Source: Antedon mediterranea (taxonomy: Eukaryota > Echinodermata > Crinoidea > Comatulida > Antedonidae). From it: a stretch of DNA of 64,000 nucleotides. Shown here in pieces: positions 1 through 10,862 of this stretch (positions are counted from its first letter, which is position 1; each line of letters starts with the position of its first letter). The notes below the pieces were generated by a model that saw only the letters and a list, made by a program, of their open reading frames with translations, searched no databases and was not told where the DNA came from. Location: positions 11,361,312-11,425,311 of the forward strand of contig NC_092675.1 in the NCBI RefSeq assembly GCF_964355755.1. Reading direction: 5' to 3'. The translations under genes and the position numbers were made by a program.

Positions 1-72
1 TGGTCTTTGACAAGTAAATACAATACCATGGACTACCATTTAACTATTATTCTATTGGCTTTTTATGTGCAG

Positions 73-259
73 ATTCGAACGGGTCTTCAGCATGGTGTTC
101 TGAAGCAGAACCAGCCAAGCTGTCTTCCAACTGATGAGGTAACCATTGCCGAGAAGATGCGCGATGCAGGTTACTCAACACATATGGTTGGAAAATGGCA
201 TCTTGGATTTTATGAAAATGCATGTATGCCAACAGAAAGGGGTTTCGATACTTTTTTGG
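73..259 (+). CDS. Arylsulfatase B/I/J-like, first exon in window (partial gene)
   Basis: This is an internal exon of a lysosomal or secreted type I sulfatase, an enzyme that hydrolyses sulfate esters such as those on N-acetylgalactosamine 4-sulfate of glycosaminoglycans. It starts after a TGCAG acceptor with IRTGLQH and holds the family motifs [26 protein letters not shown] and [11 protein letters not shown]. The K and H of GKWHLG are active-site residues in the family. The donor is G|GTAATT (phase 1). The catalytic cysteine block (C-x-P-S-R), the metal-binding aspartates and the signal peptide must lie upstream of the window. Reading continues without a gap into the exon at 27210, which restores G-YLTGSEDYYSH as in ARSB. 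Assignment to the ARSB/I/J group is firm; which of the three is not resolved. Confidence 0.93.
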
Positions 260-2532
260 GTAATTTTAGTTTCTTTTAACTTATTGGTTTGGACACTATC
301 TGCATGACTATGTTGTCTTAGCATATCAGTTAAATTAATCAACAATGTGACACATAACATTAACAAACACCTTTAATATCACCAAGTGTAAGCATCATAA
401 TCATCATACCACCCGAAAAGTCACTATAAAATAGATATGTTGTCCAGCCTTATTAAATGTAACCAAGTGAATTTACTTTACCAGATATTTATTAGTGATT
501 CCAAATCTAGGTCTTTTTACTCGCATCTATAAAATAGCAATTTAGAACATGTAAAAAACACTCTAATTGATAACATACAAAGCAATGACTTTTCTATTTG
601 TAATATTGTCTTAATTGTCTTAATATTGTGCCTAATTTCAAAAGGATTGATGCATTTCATCAAATACTGTGCCATAAAATAAAGATATTAGTAAAATTGC
701 GTGAAAAATAGGTCATTGACCTATGACCCAAAATTGCAAGAATTTGATTTTCAGATGTACCAAAGTAGGCTATGTCTCACACAAAATTCATATTAAGACC
801 AATGATAAAATATGTGCACTGAATTGACTCATCTCTCAGTCTATCTGTATATACCTATCTACACTGAAATGAATGATAACTTGAAAATTGTAGGCGTTAT
901 CGTGCTAACACACATACATACAAAGCATGTACTATACTTGGAAAAAAATATTTTACTAAGTAACAAACAGACAAACACACGTGATCGGCTACATATACCT
1001 GCTTGACGGAGGTAAACAAACAAACAGACACATGCGATCGATTACATATACCTCCTCGGGCGGACATATTTTTCTGGAGATTTATTATCAATACCACTAG
1101 AAACTTTGACATGCTATGGGAATAAAAGCATCAGAAGTGTATTGAAAATCATGTTATAGATCATGATAAATCATATTACAATACACTCTACAATACACAA
1201 GTGTGTAGAGTGTTTTCAGGAAACCTGGACATATTGTACAATGAAACTATGTATTGGCATTCAAAAATATGCAAAAGACAGTGTTGATTGTTGACAAATT
1301 GTAGCCACAAAAAAACAGATGATAAAATGAAGAGCCATAAGAACATTGGGAGGGTGTGCAATTGTGTCGTGTCTCATATAGTGTCTCAGGATAATGATCA
1401 TGTAATGTCATTGTTTTATATAATTATACTAGCACCTGGAGAGGATTAGTTAATGGAGCCTGTGACAGCAGTGTAACTTTTATTCTAAAAGACAGAAACA
1501 TTTCGTTAAAAAAGCATAAAGAGGAAAACAAATCATGTAAAGTACTTTTTATCAGTTGAGAAACAAATTAGATATCATTATTAAAATTAAAGTATTTTTT
1601 AAATAAAAGCCTCCCTCGAATAAACGCTCTCCCCGCCCTCGATTTAAAATTGGATTAAGGAATAGTAGGATACGCATTGACGGTGACATCAAACGATTTT
1701 CCAATGCGCTCGCCTATAACAAAGCACTGCTGCCAATCAAACAAACACGCTATTTGAACTCCGTGGCCCTCTATAGGACGCTGCGAATCAACTGTTACAA
1801 TTTTTAGTCGACTCTACAGCTCACTATGTCGGTCGGTTGGTTGGTCGGTAAACACTAACTTGAGCACGTGACTGCAGCCATGTATATGGCCTTGTTTGAG
1901 AACAAAATGTAGGCATGTAGAAATCGTATGCGCAGTCTGATTTGTCTATTGACATGTCTGCGTCGATGATTAATTAACAGCAATATATTGCAATTATGTT
2001 TTAATTTCATTACAATCGGACTACGAAAAGTTCACTTTCTTATTTTAAGTAGTTGGTAATAATAATACAATATGCAAGTTTTATATTTGAAGTATCATAT
2101 TGTCCTGCAACCTCCTGAAATTAAAAATTGCGTTAAGCTATAGAATATTAAATTATGCATTTGACCATGTATTTCGTTACCGTGTGCAGTGGTTTGCAAT
2201 ACAACAAACGTGTTTTTAATATATGGCTAAGCATTGGTTTATTCATGAATATCATTAATTATCGATGTGATTATATTTAAATTGTAGTGCCTGGTGATTG
2301 GCTAGTGGTTATGTCATCCATATCACAGCAAATCACCGGGCCTAATCGTATCAAAACTGTTATTAACAAGAATTATTATTATTATTATTATTATTATTTG
2401 TTATTGTTGTTGTTGTTGAAGCCAGTTCTTGGTATTTTTGTACCCTTTCTTTCTCTCTGTTTATGATGTTTTGGTACGCTGGCACAGCTATGTCAACCAA
2501 TGTCCATTCATGTGGGCCTACATTTCTTTACA
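260..2532. other. Start of the ~27-kb sulfatase intron
   Basis: This is AT-rich intron sequence with no gene. Around 905-1075 there is a degenerate repeat (ACAAACAAACAGAC, GATCG..TACATATACCT, CGGAGGTA) that resembles the 3' tails of RTE-type LINEs in marine invertebrates. Around 1610-1650 lies a GC-rich stretch (CCTCCCTCGAATAAACGC) with a loosely similar stretch near 26180-26260. Nothing else was recognised. Confidence 0.5.
2372..2418. repeat. ATT/TTG microsatellite
   Basis: About nine ATT units run directly into TTG units. This is a simple-sequence repeat with no evident function. Confidence 0.85.
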
Positions 2533-2955
2533 TTAGTAATATCCGGTCAATTGTGTTTTAATTTCTTGTCCGTGTAAACTATCATGTCCCAATACATTCG
2601 ATTCCGTATTTTCTGCAAATCTCCAAGTGTACCCCGCAATGCCGGCCACCTTGTCGTGACGCTTTCTATACTCTCTCTGGGCGAGCATCTTGCATCCACT
2701 GACAATACGTCTCACAGTTTCGGTACAGTCTCCACACAATCTATATAACGGTGTTTTCTGTTCTCTTTTGATGTCCACTTGCCTGATATCTGATCCACTT
2801 GATGTTAGTACCGTTTCGACATGCTATTCCTTATCACGGTTATCATGTTCTTCGCCCCACCATCTCTAAGCATTTGAGAATCCACGAATGTGGTACCACT
2901 ACCATGTCGTATGCTTTTTTATAGTCTATCCACGCCATTGACAAGTTAGTCAATC
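2533..2955 (-). pseudogene. Decayed LINE reverse-transcriptase fragment (R2-like group)
   Basis: Read on the minus strand, 2955-2842 gives SMAWIDYKKAYDMV and then HSWILKCLEMVG, the RT palm motif of a widespread metazoan non-LTR family often annotated as R2-like. After a deletion, 2778-2533 gives YRLCGDCTETVRRIVSGC and LAQREYRKRHDKVAG, the CCHC-type region found downstream of the RT in that family. The fingers, catalytic FADD box and linker between them are missing and stops interrupt the frame. It is a dead, internally deleted copy. The R2-like label rests on recalled motif patterns and was not searched. Confidence 0.6.
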
Positions 2956-2969
2956 TTGACAGGCAATTG

Positions 2970-4345
2970 GACGATAATTATTTGCCTGAGTACCCTTTGC
3001 ATGATTTTTTCTATGAAACGTCGATGACCGATCACGACGCTATTTTCACCGAAATCTCACAAGACTTCGTTAAAAACGATCATTTTCCAAAAACATTTCG
3101 TTCCTTCAAGAACTTTAACAAATAACGTTTTGTAAACGAACTAGAAAATGTTGAATGGGATAATCTATCCCGAATTATTGACGCCGATGAATTTATTGAT
3201 TTATTTTATATTTTTTTTACAAATTTTTAATCGTCATGCACCCATTGTCAGTAGGCGTTTTAGATCTAAACTACCTGCCTGGCTTATTGATAGGGATAAT
3301 TTGCTTGATCTTATGCACAGAGGATATCGAGCACGTAGTAAAGCAAAGAGAAGTAATTTAAAATGTGACTGGCGATATGCAAAAAAAAAACCCTAAAAAA
3401 CTAAGCGACTGGAGAATTACGAAATGCCAAATTAACATTTTCAATGATTTTATTAACTACTTCCGCCGGAGATTTTGGTAAGATGTGGGAAAGCCTTGGG
3501 CAGCTTTTCCCCAAAAACGCTCTCACTAAAAAACGAAAGATAATCACCTGTTTTCAGTTTTCAAACTGTTAGTCAGTAATGAAGTTGAGAGAGAGTTGCT
3601 CAGGGTCGATCCTAAGAAGGCCACTGGTCCGGACGGAATTGGGTGCAGGATCTTGAGGCTTGCAGCCAAACACATTTCAATACCTGTATACATATACCAT
3701 AAATCATTCTATTAAATCAAGCACATTCCCCTACATCAGGAAACAATCTCATGTCACCCCACCTACCCCATAAACAAATCTGGTGATACTCATGACTTAT
3801 ACAACTACAGATTTATTTTCATACTATGTAACTGCTCCAAAATCCTTTAAAAAATGATTCACACTCAACTTTAAAATCACCTCACTGAAAATATCGTTCT
3901 TTGTTCCAGTCAATCTGGTTTCAGATCCGGCTTCTATAACTGTTATACTAACATCAAGCGTGGCTTTCTCAGTTTTCATTGATCTCCGCAAGGCTTTTGA
4001 CCTTGTGGATCACCAACTTCTTGTAAATAAACTCCCTTATTACATACATATCTCCATCATCCTCACAACTTATTAAACCGTACTTATAAAATCGCACCCA
4101 ACATGTAAAATCGAATCCGTCATATCTTCTCCAAAAACTGTTCTTATGGGTATACCACAAGGTTCTCTCATTGGTTCATTACTTTTCACCATTCTTATTA
4201 ACGATCTTCCCAACATTATCAAACACTCAAACATGTACGCTGACGACACAATAATTTACAACTCATCACAACACCCAAAACAAATTGAAATTCACTTAAA
4301 TGCAGACCTCACTAATATAAAAAAAATGGCTCTCTCAAAATAATC
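2970..4345 (+). pseudogene. Decayed non-LTR retrotransposon ORF2 (second family)
   Basis: Fragments in changing frames follow LINE ORF2 order. The endonuclease end is at about 3020-3060 (SMTDHDAIF, the SDH-type motif). A linker at 3148-3396 contains RFRSKLPAWLIDRDNLLDLMHR. RT block 0/1 is at about 3615-3670 (RVDPKKATGPDGIG), and a degenerate block at about 3900-4015 contains SQSGFRSGF and an S-x-QGF remnant. The open stretch 4146-4343 has GIPQGSLIGSLLFTILINDLP and the catalytic YADD box (MYADDTIIY). Many frameshifts and stops make it inactive. It points the opposite way from the fragment at 2533-2955 and differs in motif sequence, so it is a separate insertion. Confidence 0.75.
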
Positions 4346-4479
4346 TCATCAATACTAAGAAGACAACATCAATGCTCATTGGAACCCATAATAAACCAAG
4401 ATCATTCAAACACAGGGACATAATCTTGGAATAATCATAGACCTGACACTTCTTTTCGACCTCATACACGGGGTGTGTA

Positions 4480-4580
4480 GAAAGCGACGACCTCGAATTG
4501 GACGACCCCAACGACCCGCCGGGCGACCTCGAATTGGACGACCTAGAATTGGACGACCCATAACACGAAACCGACGACCC
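4480..4580. repeat. Short imperfect tandem repeat (GACGACC / GAATTGG)
   Basis: GACGACCTCGAATTG and variants recur several times with irregular spacing (GGACGACCTAGAATTGG, GGACGACCC). The stretch is much richer in GC than its surroundings. No function is visible. Confidence 0.6.
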
Positions 4581-4590
4581 CTAGCCTAGC

Positions 4591-4962
4591 CTAGCCTAGG
4601 CCTAAGTGTGGTATAACATCCCGAAGCCGAACATAGCCAAAGATCTTTAAACCATACCTTATCGCAAGCAAGCAATTGATTGAAAAAATACAGAAATATC
4701 GCCATTTGATACTGAATGTGTCGACACGAACAAACGAACAGATATAGAACGCCAAGAGTGTATCATTAAAACTGGAACATGCAGCTTTAGAGTGTTTGGT
4801 AAATGACATTATGAATTGTTTGTAAATCGTTTTAAACGACTTACAATGCGCTAGAACGCCAAAATTTCGACCTTGGCGGCCCCCTGGCCCCCAGCCAATG
4901 TTTGCTCGCTTCGCTCGCAAAGCTACGCCACCCTATTTCAAAATCCTGGATCCGCCCCTGGC
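4591..4962. other. Probable terminal segment of a DNA transposon
   Basis: The segment ends in GGATCCGCCCCTGG, preceded by CCTATTTCAAAATCC and a TTTGCTCGCTTCGCTCGCAAA hairpin. In many marine invertebrate genomes a CAGGGGCGGATCCAGGATTT sequence marks the end of a DNA transposon. I recognise this as one such end, but I found no matching left end in the window, so this is a fragment or solo end. Confidence 0.4.
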
Positions 4963-5755
4963 CTTTGTTAAACCTGGTTAAACCGTAACAATAATATAAA
5001 CATGCACGGTACTACACGCCGGGTAGCGATTTTTCGTACATAAGTTGGGGACCCCTCATGAAACGTCACAAAATAAACATGAATAATTCATCAGTTAAAT
5101 TTTCTTGTTCCGTGTGCACCCAAGCGTATAGCAACAAGAAGTGATTACACATTAGTGCTCCGCTGTTGTTGCGGCGTGCAATTTCATAGAAGAATAGCGG
5201 CGTTTTGTGTGGATTGTCGAAATAATCAGCCTTTAGTTTATGGTGTTTTTAATATAATTTATTACTAAAGAATTACGTGTTAAAATTATAGTTTCTATTA
5301 ATACTATTATGAACTATAGGGTCTTGGTTGTGGTAACAGTGTGTTTTCATAGTTGGTTAAGTATTAAATTTAAATCTCTAAAAATCACTTTAATCCTTCT
5401 AAATTGTAACACTATCTGTATTAGTAAGAGATATTAACAATTACCTAATACTAGAGCTATACTTTACTGTTTAACTCTGTAAAGACAAATATTTAGGAGC
5501 ATTTTTGGTTGTTTGAAAGCTAGGCCAACTCATGCCTGATTGACTTGCTTTCATAACCAGCTACTCTAACCGGGAAGGAGGTAGGTGTAGGCCTAGCAGT
5601 TACCGGCCTAGGCAGTGTTCGATATTTTCAATTGTTATTTATTTATTTATTTTGGATTATTTGGTCTAGGTAGTGTTGGACATTTTCAATTGTTATTATT
5701 GGTTTTAGTATTGGTTTGACTTTTTTGTATTTTTTTCGCTCAATAATAGATAGAA

Positions 5756-6616
5756 ATGCCCCCCAAAAAGAAATCAGTTCCCAAGGAAGGCAAAGTTTGT
5801 GGAGAATGTGACTCTTGTAGTCAGAATGTTATTGAGGAAGGTCTGCTCTGCAATCTATGCAATCTTTGGTTCCACAAAGGGTGTCAAAATGTCAGTGATA
5901 GCCTCTATCAATTGATTAATGCACATGGTAATAATGACTCGGTACATTGGTATTGTCGATCATGCAATACTACGGCAAAAGATATTATGAAGAACCTTTC
6001 CAGCATTGCAACAACACAAACTAAGCTAGCAAAGCATATTGAAGCAAATACTGAGAAAATTGATAAGATACTATCGAACCAAACAGAAATGTATTTAAAA
6101 ACTGAAGAAAGACTAGAAAAGAAGTTAATAAATAGCATGGAGGAGAAGTTTAGCGAGCATGAAGATAGAGAAAAGCGTAAAGCAAATATTATAGTGTATG
6201 AGATTGAAGAATCCGATAAAACTGAGTCTAATTTGAGGAAAAAAGATGATTGGGAGAACGTAGTTCAATTTCTTCATGGACTTGATATACAGCATGTGGA
6301 TAGTAAAATCAGAACTTTCTTCCGTTTAGGCAAACGAGAACCTAATAAAAGACGTCCTATTAAATTAGTTTTCTATGATATAAGAGACAAGGAGCTTATA
6401 CTTAAGAATGCATGGGATAAAAAAATTAAAGGGGTTAGAAGAGACCGAAGCAAGTTAGATCGTGACCGGTTTAATACGCTGAAAGTCGAGAAAGAGAGAA
6501 GAGAGCAAGCTGGTGAGACCAATTTAATGATAAGAAACTACGAGATTGTGAAGGTGCCCTTTCGGACAAGCCCAAACCACAACCCTCAGGTCAAACAATA
6601 CCAGGCACAACACTAA
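5756..6616 (+). CDS. LINE ORF1 protein with PHD finger
   Basis: A 286-residue ORF1 protein, expected to bind element RNA in the retrotransposition particle. A C4HC3 PHD finger spans residues 15-70 (C15, C18, C32, C35, H40, C43, C67, C70). It is followed by a helical, probably coiled-coil stretch (about 80-145) rich in E, K and L. A basic domain (about 148-285) begins KRKANIIVYEIEES and resembles the RRM-like/C-terminal part of other LINE ORF1 proteins. The ATG at 5756 is the first in an AT-rich leader and the frame is intact to TAA at 6614-6616. The ORF2 frame is already open before this stop, so ORF2 may be reached by reinitiation or frameshifting. Confidence 0.85.
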   Translation: MPPKKKSVPKEGKVCGECDSCSQNVIEEGLLCNLCNLWFHKGCQNVSDSLYQLINAHGNNDSVHWYCRSCNTTAKDIMKNLSSIATTQTKLAKHIEANTEKIDKILSNQTEMYLKTEERLEKKLINSMEEKFSEHEDREKRKANIIVYEIEESDKTESNLRKKDDWENVVQFLHGLDIQHVDSKIRTFFRLGKREPNKRRPIKLVFYDIRDKELILKNAWDKKIKGVRRDRSKLDRDRFNTLKVEKERREQAGETNLMIRNYEIVKVPFRTSPNHNPQVKQYQAQH

Positions 6617-9003
6617 TAACAAAGAAAATAAACACAGAAAGTAATTATAATTTAGGAAATAATACTTTTAATTTTAATTATCGAAGAAATAACATTATCA
6701 ACATTGACAGAGATAATCTTTCTTTTTTTTACACTAATTGTGATACATTAACTAACAAAATCGCAGAACTCCGAATAAGAATAAATCAGCTTAAACCGGA
6801 TATTATAATCTTAAATGAAATATTACCTAAACATTATCTGTATGAAATTGATGAGAACATTTTTAATTTAGAAGGTTATAATTTATTTAGTAAACTGGAA
6901 CATAGAGGAGTCGCGATCCTAGTAAAAGATGCATTGACTGTATTTCAGGTTGACATAGGTGGTTTTGATGAGAATATATTTGTGAATATTAAATTAAATG
7001 ATATTAATGTTTTAATTGGTTGTGTTTATCGCAGTCCAAGTAGTCACGCGGACAAATTTGAGGATTTAAAAGATATTTTGGTTGCAGCAGACAAGTACAG
7101 GGCTGATCATATGATTGTTGCTGGCGATTTTAATTTTAAAGGGATAAACTGGAGTAGCAAAGGGTTATCACATGATGTGAACCAAAAATTTACCGATTTA
7201 ATCGATGATTTAATGTGGCATCAACATGTGGACTGTCCGACAAGACATCGTACTGGAGAAGAATCTAATATACTAGATTTAGTACTTTCAAGGGAAGAGT
7301 TTGATGTCTGTGATCTTATTAGTAGTGCACCATTGGGAAAGAGTGACCATGTTGTTTTAACCTTTAATCTTGCTTTAAGTTTTATAGAAAAAGAAAATGT
7401 CACTCCTACAAGAAATTACTACAAAGCCAACTACGAAGCTATTAGAACTAAAATAAAAGAATCGAAACTAAATATTGATATGCATGAACTTGATGGTGTT
7501 TCTATTGCTAATTCTCTCTATTCCCTGTTAGATTTCTGTATTTTACAGTATGTTCCTTTAAGGTCTAAAACTAAAAGGTATAAGAAGCAGTGGATGAACG
7601 TCGAAACAGTGTCTATAGTTAAACAGAAACATAAAGCATGGAATAGATATCAGAGTAGAAGAACACCGGAAAGATGGAATGCTTATATTAAAGTTAGAAA
7701 TGAGACAAATAAGGCAATAAAAAAAGCGAAGAAAAGTTTTGAATGCAAGTTGGCATCCGAGATAAAAGTGAATCCTAAGAGTTTCTGGAAATACTATAAG
7801 GAGAAAACTGGCAAAAAGACGGGCATTTCTGCATTAAAAGACGAGAGAGGAGAACTGATTGTAGATGATAGACAAAAAGCTGCACTCTTAAACCAAGCAT
7901 TTGCAACAGTTTTTACTAAAGAAAATATTTCTGACATTCCCGTGCTTAAACTTAACCTTGATCATGAAGTCGAACCTTTGTATACTGTTGCATTTCCGGA
8001 GAATGAAATTCGAAAGCACCTATTAGCATTAGACATTTGTAAGTCTCCAGGACCAGATGGTGTGCACTCTCGACTTTTAAAAGAAACGGCAAATGAAATT
8101 AGTCCAATTCTCAGCACTTTATTTTCCAAGATTTTACATGAGGGAACTATTCCTGAACAATGGAGGCAAGCTAATGTTTCACCAATCTATAAGAAAGGCT
8201 GTAAAACTAATCCTCTAAACTATAGGCCAGTGAGTTTAACGTCAATACTATGTAAAACCATGGAGACATTCATCAAGAATGAAATATCGAAACATATGGA
8301 AGATAATAAACTATTTTGTAACGAACAACATGGGTTTCGCAAGGGAAGATCCTGCAACACGCAACTGCTTGAGGCCACCGAGAAATGGTCTTCAATGATA
8401 GATGAAGGACACTCTGTCGATATCTTGTACTGTGATTTTCAAAAAGCTTTTGACTCTGTTCCACATGAAAGACTTCTCCATAAAATGCATACATATGGTA
8501 TTCGTGGTGAATTGTTGAAATGGACTAAAATATACTTGTCAAATCGTGTCCAGCGAGTGGTGGTAAATGGCGAAGTTTCGGATTGGATATCGGTCCAGAG
8601 TGGTATTCCTCAAGGGAGTGTATATGGTGTAATCTGCTTTACAATATTTATCAACGATCTGCCTCAATTAGTTAAGTCACCTCTTTTTTTGTTTGCTGAT
8701 GATTCAAAGACATACAAAGCTGTTGATTCAGACATAGATGCTCTTGATTTTCAGGCGGACATTGATAAGATGTATAAATGGTCAGTAAAGTGGCAGTTTC
8801 CCTTTAATATTAATAAATGTAAGGTTATGCATCTCGGTAAAAAATCCTTGAACACAACATACTTTATGGGAACAGGTTCAGATAGAATTCAGTTAGGAGT
8901 TGTAACTCAGATGAGAGATCTTGGTGTTTTAGTTGATAATAAATTGAATTTTCATGATCATATCGTTGAAGTTGTTAAAAGGCTAACTCTAGACTTGGTT
9001 TAA
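6517..9003 (+). CDS. LINE ORF2: AP endonuclease plus reverse transcriptase (frameshifted at its 3' end)
   Basis: This open frame nicks target DNA and copies element RNA into it. It opens after a TGA at 6514-6516, overlapping ORF1 by about 100 bases, and has no early ATG. Endonuclease motifs run from about 6720: TNCDTL, IIILNEI, GCVYRSP, AGDFNFKGINW and SDHVVL. RT blocks follow: SPGPDGVHSRLL, NYRPVSLTSILCK, EQHGFRKGRSC, YCDFQKAFDSVPHERLL, SGIPQGSVYGV, the catalytic FADD box (LFLFADDSKTY) and MHLGKKS. The frame ends early at 9001-9003 because one base appears to be missing in the A run near 8977-8980. The rest of the protein continues in another frame from 8982. Motif content is complete, so only this frameshift separates it from an intact ORF2. 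Confidence 0.92.
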   Translation, partial: DQFNDKKLRDCEGALSDKPKPQPSGQTIPGTTLITKKINTESNYNLGNNTFNFNYRRNNIINIDRDNLSFFYTNCDTLTNKIAELRIRINQLKPDIIILNEILPKHYLYEIDENIFNLEGYNLFSKLEHRGVAILVKDALTVFQVDIGGFDENIFVNIKLNDINVLIGCVYRSPSSHADKFEDLKDILVAADKYRADHMIVAGDFNFKGINWSSKGLSHDVNQKFTDLIDDLMWHQHVDCPTRHRTGEESNILDLVLSREEFDVCDLISSAPLGKSDHVVLTFNLALSFIEKENVTPTRNYYKANYEAIRTKIKESKLNIDMHELDGVSIANSLYSLLDFCILQYVPLRSKTKRYKKQWMNVETVSIVKQKHKAWNRYQSRRTPERWNAYIKVRNETNKAIKKAKKSFECKLASEIKVNPKSFWKYYKEKTGKKTGISALKDERGELIVDDRQKAALLNQAFATVFTKENISDIPVLKLNLDHEVEPLYTVAFPENEIRKHLLALDICKSPGPDGVHSRLLKETANEISPILSTLFSKILHEGTIPEQWRQANVSPIYKKGCKTNPLNYRPVSLTSILCKTMETFIKNEISKHMEDNKLFCNEQHGFRKGRSCNTQLLEATEKWSSMIDEGHSVDILYCDFQKAFDSVPHERLLHKMHTYGIRGELLKWTKIYLSNRVQRVVVNGEVSDWISVQSGIPQGSVYGVICFTIFINDLPQLVKSPLFLFADDSKTYKAVDSDIDALDFQADIDKMYKWSVKWQFPFNINKCKVMHLGKKSLNTTYFMGTGSDRIQLGVVTQMRDLGVLVDNKLNFHDHIVEVVKRLTLDLV

Positions 9004-9557
9004 TTAAGAGAACCTTTGAATATTTAGACAGTCATTTAGTGTCTATCCTTTATAAATCAATGGTTAGACCGATTTTAGAATATTCTAGTACGGCTTGTCT
9101 TCCTCAGTTTGTTGGTGATTCTATTCTCTTAGAAAAAGTTCAGCAAAGAGCCACAAAACTTGCTGTGGAAATTAAAACTCAACCATATAGTGACCGAATG
9201 AAATTTATGAAACTGCCATCATTAGCATTTCGAAGAAAGAGGTCTTGCTGCTTACAGATTTTTACAATGATACAAAAGTATGATAATGTTAATCCGGGTG
9301 TCTTTTTCGAATTAGCACCATCTACTGTAACTAGAGACCACAATTTTAAAATTAAAAAAGTTCATAGTAAATCGAAACACAGACAGAAATTCTTTTCAAT
9401 ATCTGCAGTAAATGATTGGAATAGTTTGCCATATCATATAATAAATGCATCCTCTATAAATAATTTTAAAACCCATCTTGAAACACACTGGAAAACCCAC
9501 AACCTAAAGTTTGAGCCATATAACCAAGATGTTCAAAGAGGGACTCACAAACCTTAA
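8982..9557 (+). pseudogene. C-terminal part of LINE ORF2, displaced by a frameshift
   Basis: Read in the next frame after the A-run lesion, this continues ORF2 with SRLGLIKRTF, then LVSILYKSMVRPILEYSS, QQRATKLA and NDWNSLPYHIINASSINNFKTHL. These are the conserved thumb and C-terminal features of CR1/Jockey-type reverse transcriptases. The frame ends with TAA at 9555-9557. It is not an independent gene. Confidence 0.85.
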
Positions 9558-9673
9558 CAGGTTTATAGTCTAAAGGTCAAGGTAAATCAAGGTAGGCCTA
9601 ATTTAGTCTCTAAACCCATGTATATTCTAGTAGTAGCTGTGTGAGTGTGTGTGACGTGTGTGTGTTAGGTATG

Positions 9674-9700
9674 ACCAAAGATAGTTACACTATCTTTGGT
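9674..9700. other. 12-bp stem hairpin inside MULE copy A
   Basis: ACCAAAGATAGT, a three-base loop TAC, then the exact inverse ACTATCTTTGGT. The same hairpin is conserved in copy B at 25094-25124, where the stem extends to TGACC/GGTCA. Confidence 0.8.
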
Positions 9701-10048
9701 ATGACAACAATCCGAGTAATAAGTCAGCAAAATTAAATAATAAACATTACACAAAAATACATTTTTTATTCTCGTGGGTCAAATCTTCCCATCTCATGTG
9801 TTCATATACGCGCATTTTTAAAGTTCCTTTGAGTACATGCATATTGTTTCATGTTTGATAATAAAATAGCAGAATTAAAAAAATACAGTACACAAATTAT
9901 ACACATTCTTTATTCTTGTGGGTCTTAAGCTTTCTTTGGGCTATGTCCAATGAATTACTACTTAGTTTAATGTCTTGCCTAGCTGTCGATTAGCCTCGAC
10001 TCGACACATTTTGTGTGAAGAAGAGTGCGCGAAGGCAATCACGTGAAT

Positions 10049-10862
10049 TGATTAGGGCCTGTTTCTGCTGCAACTGCTCAAAATACGGTATAAAATACGA
10101 TATTTTTTATACCGTATTTTTTAGTACCCCGTTTCTGCTAACAATACTTCTTGGGTGGTTGTGTTAAATTTCATCTTTTTTACCCAAATTGCCATTCATT
10201 TATTTGATCGATAATTAAAAGTCGCAATAAAGGAAAGTTTACGTCTGACTTTCAACAGCCTAGCCCTAGTGATAGAGATGTTGTGAGAGCACAGAAAACA
10301 TCGTAATGGGGACAATTAATTCGTTCCCTCCCCGAGTTATTGTATTTTACAATGTTGTACTGCTTTTGCAGGCTCTTCAGCTTTGAGTTTACTTGCTTTG
10401 GAGACAAGTCTATTCCATACTCCTGCTTTATTTTTTTAGAAATGTCTTTATAAATGTGGTTGTCCCTTTTATTACCTTAGTTGGCCAGACATTTTAGCTT
10501 CCCCACACACATTTATTTAGTAAAACTGTGACGTCTTCGCTCCACATTTTCGCCGAATATATCTCTACACGTGTGTAAAGCAGCTGACAGCGACAGAAAA
10601 TAAAAACACGAATGTTGACCTTTTGTCATGTAAAAAAAAAATACGGTATTTTTTATTGGCAGCAGAAACGGGTACAAAAAATACGGTATAAATTTGTAAA
10701 TACCGTATTTTATCCACAAATTTTGTGGGGAAAATACGGTATACAAAATACGGTATATTTTTTATGAGCGCAGTTTCTGCTGCCAAAAATATACCGTATA
10801 TATACGGTATTAAAAAAATACCGTACAATATACGGTATTTAGTTGGCAGCAGAAACAGGGCC
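10049..10862. mobile_element. MITE nested in MULE copy A, packed with ATACGGTAT motifs
   Basis: The terminal inverted repeats are GGGCCTGTTTCTGCTGC at the left and GCAGCAGAAACAGGGCC at the right; the unit GGCAGCAGAAAC also recurs inside. The segment is absent from MULE copy B, which proves insertion. About a dozen AAAATACGGTAT or inverse motifs cluster within the first 80 and last 240 bases. A target duplication is not clear; TTA on the left is a candidate. No coding potential is visible. Harbinger affiliation is possible but unproven. Confidence 0.7.

Larger units (their letters stand above)
5312..9593 (+). mobile_element. Nearly complete CR1/Jockey-type non-LTR retrotransposon
   Basis: Boundaries come from the uninterrupted MULE copy B. 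Host sequence TTTCTATTAATACTATT stops at about 5311 and resumes with AGGCCTAATT at about 9594. The element has a 5' UTR of about 440 bp, ORF1 with a PHD finger, and ORF2 with apurinic endonuclease and reverse transcriptase. Its short 3' tail has a CAAGGTAAATCAAGGT direct repeat in place of poly(A). No clear target-site duplication is seen, as is common for CR1-like elements. A single frameshift in ORF2 is the only obvious lesion, so the insertion looks young. CR1 versus another Jockey-superfamily clade is not resolved. Confidence 0.88.
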
